Assembly: GCA_963695675.1 (NCBI GenBank)
Contig: CAVOGY010000007.1
Coordinates: forward strand, 1 to 64,000
Length of the DNA: 64,000 nucleotides
Direction of reading: 5' to 3'
DNA from: DASUPK01 sp963695675
Lineage (GTDB): Bacteria > Actinomycetota > Thermoleophilia > Solirubrobacterales > 70-9
Both the position numbers and the translations under genes were made by a program. Shown piece by piece: positions 1 through 7,522 of this stretch; within the stretch, counting starts at the first letter, position 1; each line of letters starts with the position of its first letter. The notes beneath the pieces are model-generated. The model saw only the letters and a list, made by a program, of their open reading frames with translations, did not search any database and had not been told where the DNA came from.

Positions 1-207
1 GTAGTCGCTGTCGGATCCGGGCCAGTGGGCTGCCATGTCCTGGTATGTGACGCGCCCCATGAGATGGGCGTCCGTGCCCCGCACCGTCTCCAGTTTCCAC
101 TGCTTGGCAGCGTCGTCCTCCCGCTCCCCCAGCCAGGGCTGCGAACCGTCGGGGAGGGCGACGAAGCCATCGATCGAGATGCCCATCTGCAACACCAGCC
201 TTGTCAT
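1..207 (-). CDS. Dihydrofolate-reductase-like (RibD C-terminal fold) protein, N-terminal part, cut by the window edge
   Basis: Reading the minus strand from the ATG at 207 gives 69 residues beginning MTRLVLQMGISIDGFVA, then GTDAHLMGRVTYQDMAAHWP. The pattern beta-strand, S-x-DGF and H-L-M-G-R-x-T-Y is typical of the YyaP/YwjB-type dihydrofolate reductase family (RibD_C fold), which are NADPH-binding reductases of mostly unknown substrate. A clear AGGAGG ribosome binding site precedes the start. The C-terminal two thirds lies outside the window. A second member of the same family lies at 1625-2164, separated by the sigma factor. The family call is solid; the substrate is unknown. Confidence 0.8.
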   Translation of the reverse strand, partial: MTRLVLQMGISIDGFVALPDGSQPWLGEREDDAAKQWKLETVRGTDAHLMGRVTYQDMAAHWPGSDSDY

Positions 208-453
208 GCCACGCCTCCTCGTCTTCGGGATCAGATACGAGGACTGGCGGTGAGGGCGAAACTAATCGGCGGCGACTCTCCGCCACTTGTCCAGAGTGGC
301 AGCTGGCCAGGCCCCAACTGACCTGCCTCCCAGAAATCGTCTCCCCAAGAATCCGTGGTCGGAATCGTGTCTGAGTGAGGCTCCGAGCATGGGCACAGAA
401 GGCGCTTCTGCTTATCGCGCGAAGCAGAAGGCCGGGCACTCGGGAACTTGTAC

Positions 454-1473
454 CTAATCCCGCAGCGTGCGCGACAGCCCGAAGTGTGGGAAGACGCTCT
501 TGTCCCCGAACCAGGTGATGGCGGAGACCCCATCGCCTTCGAGAGTCAGCACGAAGATCGCGTGGGCGTACGCGATCCCGGTTTGCGTGTCGGGCAGGTA
601 GCAGCCGAAGGCCGGCTGGGTGTTCGCTCGCGTGGGCACGACGCGCAGCGGCCTGCCACGCACCTCTTCCCGATGGCGGAGGAAGGCGCCGATTGCGTCA
701 TGACCCTGGTACTCGAGTGGCAGGGGCGGCATCGTGAGCCGGGCGTCCTCGGTGAGCAGGGCGACCATCTCGTCGACGTCGCCGCTCTCGACGGCGTCGG
801 CGAAGCGCCCGACCAGCCGGCGCTCGACGGCGGAGTCGGGGCGCGGGGCGCGCTCGCGGTCGGCGTCCGGCAACCGGTTTCTCAAGGCGGCACGGGCGCG
901 CTGCAGGGCGCCCTTGACCGACGTCTCGCCTGTGTCGAGCATGTCGGCGGCCTCGACGGGGCGGAAGCCGAGCACGTCACACAGCACGAGCACCACGCGT
1001 TGGCGCGGCGGCAGGGTCTGGAGGGCGGTGATGAACGCGAGTTCGATCGACTCCTTGGCCTCGTAGCGCGCCGCCGGCCCCGGGGAGCGATCCGGGATTC
1101 CCTCTAGCAGGGCGTCGGGGTAGGGCTCGAGCCAGACCGGCTCGATCAGGCGCGTCGGCTCCAGCGCGTCACTCATGGTCTGCACCTGCTTGGGACGGCG
1201 CGACCGGGCCCGCAGCGCGTTCAGGCAGCGGTTGGTGGCGATCCGGTAGAGCCAGGAGCGCACCGAGGCCCGGCCCTCGAACGTCTCGAGGCCGCGCCAG
1301 GCGGCAAGCAGCGTCTCCTGCACGAGGTCCTCGGCGTCGTGCATCGAGCCGAGGATGCGGTAGCAGTGGAGCTGCAGCTCCCGCCGGTGGGGCTCGGTGA
1401 GCTCGCGGAACGCGCCCTCGTCCCCGGCGCGCGCCCGTGCGAGCGTGGCCTCGACTAGCGCGTCGCCCGGCAC
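454..1473 (-). CDS. ECF sigma factor with C-terminal SnoaL-like domain (SigX5/SigG type)
   Basis: This 339-residue sigma-70 family factor starts at a GTG; no ATG is available in frame. Region 2 occupies about residues 20-90 (RILGSMHDAEDLVQETLLAA, then SWLYRIATNRCLNALR). Region 4 lies at about 135-190 (LPPRQRVVLVLCDVLGF, ETSVKGALQRARAALR). After about residue 205 comes a roughly 125-residue SnoaL/NTF2-like domain (FADAVESGDVDEMVALLTED). This arrangement is known from actinobacterial SigG/SigX5-like ECF factors, where the extra domain tunes activity instead of a separate anti-sigma factor, and no anti-sigma gene is adjacent. It is transcribed away from the DHFR-like gene at 1625, with a palindrome in the shared intergenic region. 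The regulon is unknown. Confidence 0.9.
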   Translation of the reverse strand: MPGDALVEATLARARAGDEGAFRELTEPHRRELQLHCYRILGSMHDAEDLVQETLLAAWRGLETFEGRASVRSWLYRIATNRCLNALRARSRRPKQVQTMSDALEPTRLIEPVWLEPYPDALLEGIPDRSPGPAARYEAKESIELAFITALQTLPPRQRVVLVLCDVLGFRPVEAADMLDTGETSVKGALQRARAALRNRLPDADRERAPRPDSAVERRLVGRFADAVESGDVDEMVALLTEDARLTMPPLPLEYQGHDAIGAFLRHREEVRGRPLRVVPTRANTQPAFGCYLPDTQTGIAYAHAIFVLTLEGDGVSAITWFGDKSVFPHFGLSRTLRD

Positions 1474-1534
1474 GAGGCGCTCGCATCGGCTGATCCTGTC
1501 GCGGTCATCACCGGTAAGGACACCAGTTTGCGGC

Positions 1535-1553
1535 GGAACGGACCGACCGTTCC
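1535..1553. promoter_or_regulatory. Palindromic operator candidate between divergent sigma factor and DHFR-like gene
   Basis: GGAACGG and CCGTTCC form a perfect 7-base inverted repeat around a 5-base spacer (ACCGA). It lies 62 bases upstream of the sigma start and 72 bases upstream of the DHFR-like start, so a bound regulator could control both. Size and spacing suit a dimeric HTH repressor. No regulator is assigned. Confidence 0.4.
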
Positions 1554-1624
1554 CTTATCGCCCCGGGCGGTGTCTCAACGGTTGAACGAGCCAGGAATCA
1601 AACCGACACCGAAGGAGGCAAGAG

Positions 1625-2164
1625 ATGAGGAAGCTGATCGTTTCGAACAACGTGACACTGGACGGGAGAGTGGACGACGTCCTGGATTGGTCGATTCCGG
1701 GCGACGACGAGGACTTCGTCAAGCGCAACATCGACCTTCTCAGTCAGAGCGATGGCCTGATCCTCGGCCGCAAGTCGTACGAGTTCTTCGCCGCGGTTTG
1801 GCCATCACGATCAGGAGAGTTCCCGGACCTGATGAACGGCATCGCGAAGTACGTCGCGTCGACCACGCTCGAGGACCCCGAGTGGCAGAACACCCAGCTG
1901 ATCGAAGGGGATGTCCCGGAGGCCGTGGCCAAGCTCAAGGAGCAGCCCGGTAAGGGCCTGATCGTGTACGGCTCAGGCGACCTCACGAACACCCTGATGG
2001 GGCACGACCTGATCGACGAGTATCGACTCTGGGTCCATCCGGTCGTGCTCGGGAGGGGGAGCAGTTTCTTCGAGGACGGCGCGGAGCGAATGGACCTCGA
2101 GCTCGTCGACTCGACCGCGATCCCGTCCGGGGTTGCCATTCTCACGTACCGGCCGCAGCGGTAA
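1625..2164 (+). CDS. Dihydrofolate reductase family protein (RibD C-terminal fold)
   Basis: 179 residues, complete. It begins MRKLIVSNNVTLDGRVDD, with GLILGRKSYEFFAAVWP at about residues 44-60 and the C-terminal signature GSGDLTNTLMGHDLIDEYRL followed by PVVLGRGSSFFE. These mark the YyaP-like dihydrofolate-reductase family that binds NADPH; the substrate is not predictable. A strong AAGGAGG sits 8 bases before the ATG. It lies divergent from the sigma factor, a common arrangement in actinobacteria, so sigma-dependent expression is possible. Distinct in sequence from the partial paralogue at the window's left edge. Confidence 0.9.
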   Translation: MRKLIVSNNVTLDGRVDDVLDWSIPGDDEDFVKRNIDLLSQSDGLILGRKSYEFFAAVWPSRSGEFPDLMNGIAKYVASTTLEDPEWQNTQLIEGDVPEAVAKLKEQPGKGLIVYGSGDLTNTLMGHDLIDEYRLWVHPVVLGRGSSFFEDGAERMDLELVDSTAIPSGVAILTYRPQR

Positions 2165-2243
2165 ACAGGCTGCGCGCGCGTCGGGCTCAGCCGGCCTCTG
2201 ATCTAATCGCCTGGCCACAGAGACCACCGACCGAGGGAGAAGC

Positions 2244-3047
2244 ATGGGTGCTCAATGGAATGATGGACGGCGCTTCGAGGGAAGGGTGGCGGTGGTTACC
2301 GGGGGTGGGGGGACCCTTGGTGGAGCAGTTGCCAGAGGCTTCGGTTCGGAGGGCGCCTCGGTTGCGATCGGCTATCGCTCCTCTCGCTCCCAGGCCGCGG
2401 AGGTCGTGGCGGAGCTGGAAGACCGCGGCGGGCAGGCTCACTCCGGCCACCTCGACGTCACGGATCAGGACTCGGTAGACGCGTTCGTCGCCGACGTCGT
2501 GGAGGGCTACGGTCGGTTGGACGTCCTCGTCAACGCCGCCGGCCGCCTCGACGAGGCGGACACGGTGAGATTCAGCGAGCTGGACACAGCCGCGGCGAGC
2601 GCCCTCCTACAGGTTGATGTGATCGGAGCCATGCGGATGTGTCACGCGGTGAGGCCGAGGATGCTCGAAGGTGGCGGCGGTGCCATCGTCAACTTCTCGA
2701 GCACCTACGGGAACGGGATAAATCCCGACAACGCGATCAACTTCGTTCCCGTCACCTACTCCACCGCGAAGGGAGCGATCCGCGGCCTCACCACCACGCT
2801 GGCCCGGGACCTGGCCCCGGAAATCCGCGTGAATGCGCTTGCCCCCGGGCCAATCTCAGGCGAATGGGAGACCGAGTGGGGAGTCTCGCCCGAGCACATC
2901 GACGAGGCAATCGCCATGAACCCGCTGAAGCGTTTCGGCAAGCCGGAGGAGATCGCCGAGACCGTCCTGTTCCTGGCTTCGGACGGGGCCGGGTACATCA
3001 CCGGTCAGGTGATCCACGTGGATGGCGGCTGGGTGGTGGCCGGGTAG
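2244..3047 (+). CDS. Short-chain dehydrogenase/reductase (SDR)
   Basis: 267-residue classical SDR. The Rossmann glycine motif TGGGGTLGG is at about residues 19-27, the NAAG motif at about 95-98, the catalytic Ser in NFSSTYG and the Tyr-x3-Lys pair in YSTAK, and the C-terminal GYITGQVIHVDGGW typical of FabG-like enzymes. It would oxidise or reduce an alcohol/ketone with NAD(P)H; the substrate is unknown. AGGGAGAAGC precedes the ATG. The next gene (epoxide hydrolase) converges on it, so it is probably transcribed alone. Confidence 0.9.
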   Translation: MGAQWNDGRRFEGRVAVVTGGGGTLGGAVARGFGSEGASVAIGYRSSRSQAAEVVAELEDRGGQAHSGHLDVTDQDSVDAFVADVVEGYGRLDVLVNAAGRLDEADTVRFSELDTAAASALLQVDVIGAMRMCHAVRPRMLEGGGGAIVNFSSTYGNGINPDNAINFVPVTYSTAKGAIRGLTTTLARDLAPEIRVNALAPGPISGEWETEWGVSPEHIDEAIAMNPLKRFGKPEEIAETVLFLASDGAGYITGQVIHVDGGWVVAG

Positions 3048-3155
3048 AGCGTGCGCTGCTCGACACGGCGCTGGAGATCCATCCGCGTGATCCCCGGCGG
3101 TTGCTGCCGGGTACTGGCCTGGTCAAGCCTCTTCTTCTCGTTGACTCTCCGCCTG

Positions 3156-4391
3156 TCAACGCACCGAGCTGAACGCTGCCCGGAGCTCGGCCGAGAAGAG
3201 CTCGGGCTCCTCCCAGGCGGCGAAGTGGCCGCCTTTCTCCACCTCGTTGAAGTAGGCGAGAGTGGGATACACCTGCTCGACCCAGCTGCGCGGAGCCCGG
3301 AAGATCTCGTCGGGGAACGTGGTGAAGGCGACCGGGAGCGAGACCTCCGGAGGAGCCTGGCCGGCCGCAAGAGCTTCGGCTTGGGCTCGTCCGCTCTCCC
3401 AGTACGACCGCGCCGCCGAGGCCCCGGTGCCCGTCAGCCAGTACGTCGTGATGTTGTCGACGATGTGTTCCGGGGTGAGATTGCCCGCCGGCTCCCCGTC
3501 GAGAAAGGCGCGCGAGATCTTGTAGTAGCTGTCGGTGTCGTGGTCGAGCATCCAGGCCGCCAGGGCGACGGGTGAATCGAGCAGGGCGTAGCCGATCGTC
3601 TGCGGTCGCGTCGCCTGCTCCAGGAAGTAGCCAAAGCCGCTCGCCCTGAATGCGGCGAGCGCATCGCGCGCCGCGCGTTCCCCCTCTGATTCCGCCGGCA
3701 ATTGGTCGGTCATGCCCAGCGCCGGCGCGAGCAGGTTCGTGTGAATGCCGAGCAGCCCCTCCGGTGCCTGGCGGCCCATCGCGTCGGTGACGGAGGCGCC
3801 CACGTCGCCGCCCTGGGCGACGTAGCGGGTGTAGCCGAGGCGGTGCATCAGCTCCGCCCAGGCGCGCCCGACGCGGCCCGGGTCCCAACCGACCTCCGTC
3901 GGCTCTCCCGAGAAGCCGTAGCCGGGCAGGGACGGCAGCACCAGGTGGAACGCGTCCTCGGCGCGTCCGCCGTGCGCGGTCGGGTCCGTGAGCGGGCCGA
4001 CGGCCTCGAGCAGCTCGATCACCGAGCCGGGCCAGCCGTGCGTCATGACCAGCGGCATCGCGTCCTCGTGGTCCGACTTGACGTGGATGAAATGGATCTC
4101 GACCCCGTCGATCTCGGTCACAAACTGCGGGAGCGCGTTCAGCTTCGCCTCGCACGCGCGCCAGTCGTAATCCATCGTCCAGTAGCGGGAGAGCGCCTGG
4201 ATCGTCGCCAGTTGCACGCCCTGCGAGCGATCGTCGACGAGCTCCTTGGAGGGCCACCGGGTGGCGGTTATGCGTCGGCGAAGCTCGTCGAGATCCTCTT
4301 GCGGAACCTCGATGCTGAACGGTCGGATCGCTCCATCTTTGGCAGTGCCCGGATCGGCGGCGGTCTGCTTGCTCGAGGCTGAGGATTCCAT
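3156..4391 (-). CDS. Epoxide hydrolase (EHN-type alpha/beta hydrolase)
   Basis: 411 residues. An N-terminal epoxide-hydrolase domain (FSIEVPQEDLDELRRRI, ATRWP, about residues 24-48) precedes an alpha/beta hydrolase core with the oxyanion motif THGWPGS (about 118-124), the nucleophile Asp in AQGGDVGASV (about 196) and the C-terminal His in KGGHFAAWEEPE (about 388). These match the juvenile-hormone-epoxide-hydrolase-like bacterial family that opens epoxides to diols through an aspartyl ester. The SD AGGAG lies 7 bases upstream of the ATG. The gene stands alone between convergent and unrelated genes; the natural substrate is unknown. Confidence 0.92.
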   Translation of the reverse strand: MESSASSKQTAADPGTAKDGAIRPFSIEVPQEDLDELRRRITATRWPSKELVDDRSQGVQLATIQALSRYWTMDYDWRACEAKLNALPQFVTEIDGVEIHFIHVKSDHEDAMPLVMTHGWPGSVIELLEAVGPLTDPTAHGGRAEDAFHLVLPSLPGYGFSGEPTEVGWDPGRVGRAWAELMHRLGYTRYVAQGGDVGASVTDAMGRQAPEGLLGIHTNLLAPALGMTDQLPAESEGERAARDALAAFRASGFGYFLEQATRPQTIGYALLDSPVALAAWMLDHDTDSYYKISRAFLDGEPAGNLTPEHIVDNITTYWLTGTGASAARSYWESGRAQAEALAAGQAPPEVSLPVAFTTFPDEIFRAPRSWVEQVYPTLAYFNEVEKGGHFAAWEEPELFSAELRAAFSSVR

Positions 4392-4575
4392 CTGCGGCTC
4401 CTGACTTGCGATTTCCGGGGCCGGTGAAGCCCCTCACTCGATTGCGGGGCGCAGACGGGGTCGAGGCACTCGGCGCCATCGCGCCGCGCCTAACCCTACT
4501 CGTCTGGTGGGGAACAGGTCAAGGGCCGCAGGAGGCGCACCTCGGTGGCGAAGAGCTCAGCGGGCGAGACCGCTG

Positions 4576-4673
4576 CTTTCCATGCAAACCGGAAAGGCGA
4601 CGTTCGAGAAGACGGGCCGAACTTCTCGGGTCGCAGTGTGGGAGCTTCAAGGATGCGAGTCCCGCGAACGGGA
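4576..4673. other. Cluster of three small hairpins in a gene-poor gap
   Basis: Between the epoxide hydrolase start (4391) and the small membrane gene are three successive stems: CTTTCC/GGAAAG (4576-4596), CGAGAAG/CTTCTCG (4605-4628) and TCCCG-CGAA-CGGGA (4660-4673). No U-run follows any of them on the plus strand, so they are not ordinary terminators. They could be a structured untranslated region, but I could not match them to a known RNA family. Confidence 0.25.
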
Positions 4674-4940
4674 TTGCCGGTGAGTCTTCGGGGGCGGATC
4701 TGCTGAAGGTGAGCCGGGGCTATCCGGATCGGCTTTAGGTGGCGCCTCCACGGGCACTGGGGCGGATACGGTCAGCGAGCGCTTCCCGTAGAGCTTCTTG
4801 TAGACCTCGCTCTCAGCCAGTTCCCGATCGGAGTTTCGCGCCTGCCTCGCTTTGATCGCCGGCGCCGAGCGCAGCAGCAGCACCGCCGCCACGGCAATGA
4901 CGCCAACCCCGAACAAGATGAGCGCGATCAGCGCGAGCAC
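4647..4940 (-). CDS. Small hypothetical membrane protein
   Basis: Possible 97-residue protein from a GTG. Residues 1-26 are one hydrophobic segment (MLALIALILFGVGVIAVAAV), followed by a basic stretch (IKARQARNSDRELAES) and a proline-rich tail. No family is recognised and no clear ribosome binding site is visible. The helix-plus-charged-tail layout is plausible for a real single-pass protein, but the 3' half overlaps a hairpin region, so this is a tentative call. Confidence 0.4.
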   Translation of the reverse strand: MLALIALILFGVGVIAVAAVLLLRSAPAIKARQARNSDRELAESEVYKKLYGKRSLTVSAPVPVEAPPKADPDSPGSPSADPPPKTHRQSRSRDSHP

Positions 4941-5022
4941 TGGGGCGATCTTAGGCGTCGGCGATGCAGCCCGTCACCGGAGCGATGTCAAGCTGCCACG
5001 GGCAATCGCCTACTCCCAGAAG

Positions 5023-5511
5023 TCAGTCGAGTTCCGGCCCGCGAGGCACGACTAGGGGGAGCACGTACCACAACATCCCAAAGATCACCGCAGCCATCAC
5101 GCCACCGATGATGGTCAGCGTGGGGCTGTAGATGAAGTCCGCGATCAGCATCACGGCGCCGGTCATCGCAGCGGCTAGAAAGCCGATTCCGCCGATTGCC
5201 ATCTTGTTTGAGGCCCGCAGGATCCGCTCCTTGTCCCGCTGCCGAAAGCGCAGCCGATGCCAAGCCGAAGGTGCAATCAGCAACGCAGACGAGATCGCGG
5301 TGAACGAAAGGATGGCGAAGAAGAGAGCGCGCTGAAAGTCAGTCGTGGTCGTGAATCCTTGAGCGAACGGAACCGCGAGCAGGAACGCGAATAGCACCTG
5401 AACGCCGGGCAGTGCAACCCGCAGTTCGTTGAGCAGTTCGATCAGCTCGCGACTGACACGCTCCGCCTGGTCCTCGCCGGGGGCGCCACCTCCCTCGTGA
5501 TGCTGCGCCAT
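5023..5511 (-). CDS. DUF6328 family four-helix membrane protein
   Basis: Starting at the ATG at 5511 (AGCAGG just upstream) gives 162 residues: a short charged N-terminus, then ELLNELRVALPGVQVLFAFLL, and four hydrophobic segments at roughly residues 40-60, 72-92, 115-137 and 140-155. The sequence NELRVALPGVQVLFAFLLA is typical of actinobacterial DUF6328 proteins of unknown function. A longer upstream reading is possible but would add a cysteine-rich, non-conserved extension that overlaps the TetR gene. Confidence 0.8.
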   Translation of the reverse strand: MAQHHEGGGAPGEDQAERVSRELIELLNELRVALPGVQVLFAFLLAVPFAQGFTTTTDFQRALFFAILSFTAISSALLIAPSAWHRLRFRQRDKERILRASNKMAIGGIGFLAAAMTGAVMLIADFIYSPTLTIIGGVMAAVIFGMLWYVLPLVVPRGPELD

Positions 5512-5578
5512 CCTGCTGACGAGTTCCCGTATCCGGTGGGGCCGAAACGGCAGCCGGCAGAACTCAAAGCAACGACAT

Positions 5579-6235
5579 TCACGGAGCGGGGTCAGGTACT
5601 GGGAGGCTGTCCAGGCCAAGCACGCCCGCTGCGGTGCGCGCGGCGAGTTTCTCGTCGTGAGGTGCCTGCCCAGCCAGCGCGATGACTGCGCCCTCGAGAG
5701 CCCCCATGAACGCCAGCGCGACCACCCTGGCGGGCGGGCCAGGCGGGATCGACCCGTCTCTGCGCCCTGCCTTGATCAGGCGGGCGACACGCTTGATTGC
5801 CGTTTCCGAGATCCGCTCGATCTCCCGGCCGACCGGATGGTCGTGGCCGCTGAACTCGACTCTGAGTGCCATCACGACTCGGGCAATGTCACGCCGGCAG
5901 AAGATGGCGTGACCGCGCGCGAGCCCGATCAGCTCAGCGACCGGATCAGGCTCCTGTTTGGCCGGCTCACCGACCTCGCGGATCCAGTTCTCGTTGACCC
6001 AATCGATCACCGCCAGGGCAAGGTCTGCCTTGTCTTCGAACTGGTGGTACAGAGCGCCACGTGTGTAGCCCGCCTCGCGCGCGACCTCCTCAAGCCGAAG
6101 ATGGCCGTAGCCGTAACGGGACAGGCCCCTCGCGGCCGCCTCGAGCAGGGCGCTCCTTGAGCGCGCGCTTCGCTCCGCCTGCGTGGGGCGGCTGGCGCCT
6201 GGTGCTTGGGCGATCGTCGACTCAGCTGGCGTCAT
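5579..6235 (-). CDS. TetR/AcrR family transcriptional repressor
   Basis: 218 residues from the ATG at 6235 (another ATG lies at 6247). The N-terminal HTH is evident: RSALLEAAARGLSRYGYGHL, then LEEVAREAGYTRGALYHQF (about residues 30-75), the standard TetR recognition helix. The C-terminal ligand domain is not assignable. A near-palindrome lies directly across the start codon (6233-6256), so autoregulation by a protein sitting on its own initiation site is likely. The divergent DUF2867 gene at 6309 would be the obvious co-regulated target. Confidence 0.92.
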   Translation of the reverse strand: MTPAESTIAQAPGASRPTQAERSARSRSALLEAAARGLSRYGYGHLRLEEVAREAGYTRGALYHQFEDKADLALAVIDWVNENWIREVGEPAKQEPDPVAELIGLARGHAIFCRRDIARVVMALRVEFSGHDHPVGREIERISETAIKRVARLIKAGRRDGSIPPGPPARVVALAFMGALEGAVIALAGQAPHDEKLAARTAAGVLGLDSLPVPDPAP

Positions 6236-6256
6236 ACGTACAGGCATGTATGTATA
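6233..6256. promoter_or_regulatory. TetR/AcrR-type operator
   Basis: CATACGTACA and TGTATGTATA are inverted halves around GGCA, with 8 of 10 positions paired. The TACA...TGTATGTA core resembles the known AcrR operator of enterobacteria. The site overlaps the TetR start codon and lies 53 bases before the divergent DUF2867 start, and it is strikingly AT-rich compared with its surroundings. Confidence 0.65.
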
Positions 6257-6308
6257 TTACGGCAATGGAATGCGTTGGGCGCCGTCAATTGGCCGTGAGG
6301 CGAGTCGG

Positions 6309-6917
6309 GTGAGACTGCCGAGTTCAGCGCACACATCCCGGCCCTGGCGGATCCACGAGCTCACCCGGGACTTCGAGCTCGAAGACGTCTGGGCGCTGCC
6401 CACGCCCGGTGGGGCGGATGAGTTCCATCTGCTGGTCGAGGGCTTCGCGTCGGCCGACCCTTCGCGGAGCGCCTCTGCCCCCGTCCGTGCCCTCTTCGCG
6501 ATCCGGTGGAAGCTCGGGGAGCTGCTCGGCTGGGATAGCCCGGACACCGGCATCGGCTCGCGGGTGCCGACGCTCCGCGACCGCCTGCCGGCGGATCTCC
6601 GTGAAACCGGGCGGGGGCCGAAATTCGACGGCCTGCCCTTCACGCCGCTCTACCTGCTCGAGGACGAGTGGGCCGCGGAGATCGCCAACCGGACCATGCA
6701 TGGGGTCCTGCACTTGGGCTGGGTGCCGGACGGGGCGGGTGGGTACCGCGGCCAGATGGCCGTGTTGGTGAAGCGAAACGGCCTGCTCGGCACCGCCTAC
6801 ATGACGGCGATCAGGCCATTCCGGCACCTGCTCGTCTACCCGCAGATGCTGCGAGACATCGAGCGCCAGTGGCAGGCGCGGACCGGCGAGACGACGCCGG
6901 CATTGTCGATGAGCTGA
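6309..6917 (+). CDS. DUF2867 family protein
   Basis: 202 residues from the GTG at 6309, chosen because DUF2867 proteins typically begin (V/M)RLPxxAHTSRPWRIHE, as seen here; an ATG at 6270 would add 13 residues. Conserved features are DVWALPTPGG, WKLGELLGWD, PLYLLEDEWAAEIANRTMH, GTAYMTAIRPFRHLLVYP. The family is of unknown function, sometimes described as SRPBCC-like and found near oxidoreductases. It is divergent from the TetR gene and probably under its control through the 6233-6256 operator. Confidence 0.85.
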   Translation: MRLPSSAHTSRPWRIHELTRDFELEDVWALPTPGGADEFHLLVEGFASADPSRSASAPVRALFAIRWKLGELLGWDSPDTGIGSRVPTLRDRLPADLRETGRGPKFDGLPFTPLYLLEDEWAAEIANRTMHGVLHLGWVPDGAGGYRGQMAVLVKRNGLLGTAYMTAIRPFRHLLVYPQMLRDIERQWQARTGETTPALSMS

Positions 6918-7103
6918 TCAGGCTCACGGCGGCGGCTCGGCAAGAGCAGCGTCCACTTCACGCCTGGCGCCCGAACCGCGTGGCACACCCACCCGAACGG
7001 TCAGACCATCTACGTCACCGAGGGCGCCGGCCGGTGCCAGCGTCGCGGCGGGCCGATCGAAGTGATCCGACCCGGTGACCGCCTTCTAAGCTCAATCTAT
7101 GAG
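6918..7103 (+). pseudogene. Remnant of a cupin-domain gene
   Basis: The frame directly after the DUF2867 stop has no start codon but reads SSVHFTPGARTAWHTHPNGQ, then TIYVTEGAGRCQRRGGPIEV and IRPGD before ending in unrelated residues and a TGA. This is the central metal-binding half of a cupin_2 protein (H-x-H followed by P-G-D). The N-terminus and the second His motif after PGD (usually PPGEKHWHG) are missing. It is therefore a decayed fragment, cut on the right just before the promoter of the next gene. Confidence 0.75.
7088..7093 (+). promoter_or_regulatory. -10 element for a leaderless transcript
   Basis: TAAGCT ends 5 bases before the ATG at 7099, placing the transcription start at or next to the start codon. 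No Shine-Dalgarno sequence is visible. Confidence 0.45.
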
Positions 7104-7494
7104 CAAGAAACGGACCGTATGGGTCCTGGACACTGAAACCAAAGGCACCGGCGCCGAGATGGTGCCGCTCGAGAGGCTCGAGAAGGAGCGCAAGCACCAT
7201 AAGGGCGACCGCGAGCGGATCAGGGTGATAGCCCGAGACGACTCGGATGCTGGGAACGAGCCCGCCACCGAGCCCGAGGCGCCACGGGTCGCGCGCCGGT
7301 TCAAGATCGTCAACGTGCTCAGCCGACAAGTGCTGGCCGACGACGTGGGGGTTGCCGAGACCCTTCAGGCCCTGCGCAGCGTCAGCAGCGTCGTGGACGT
7401 CAACGTCTACGTCTGGGAGCCGAACGAGGAGGATTGGCGCCCGTTGACGATGTCCGAGCGAAGGACGCTCTGGGGCTTTCGCAACGTCGGCTGA
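7099..7494 (+). CDS. Hypothetical protein, 131 residues
   Basis: Begins MSKKRTVWVLDTETKGTGAE, followed by a charged linker rich in Glu/Arg/Lys and, from about residue 64, a compact segment RRFKIVNVLSRQVLADDVGV with ETLQALRSVSSVVDVNVYVW and ERRTLWGFRN. It looks like a small cytosolic alpha/beta protein with a disordered middle. I do not recognise a named family. Translation is probably leaderless. NhaA follows 28 bases downstream on the same strand, but with its own upstream gap. Confidence 0.8.
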   Translation: MSKKRTVWVLDTETKGTGAEMVPLERLEKERKHHKGDRERIRVIARDDSDAGNEPATEPEAPRVARRFKIVNVLSRQVLADDVGVAETLQALRSVSSVVDVNVYVWEPNEEDWRPLTMSERRTLWGFRNVG

Positions 7495-7522
7495 CACGCC
7501 CGCGTCGTGAGACAGTTGATGC

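Noticed and set aside
2998..4479. A 493-codon frame overlapping the epoxide hydrolase in another frame
   Set aside because: Arg/Gly/Pro-rich, no motifs, and covered by a well-supported epoxide hydrolase with all catalytic residues.
4575..4680. A cyclic-di-GMP (GEMM) riboswitch, because of GCAAACC followed by GGAAAGG and GACG
   Set aside because: The receptor segment GCAAAGC and the second half of the aptamer are missing, and the downstream arrangement does not fit a regulated gene.
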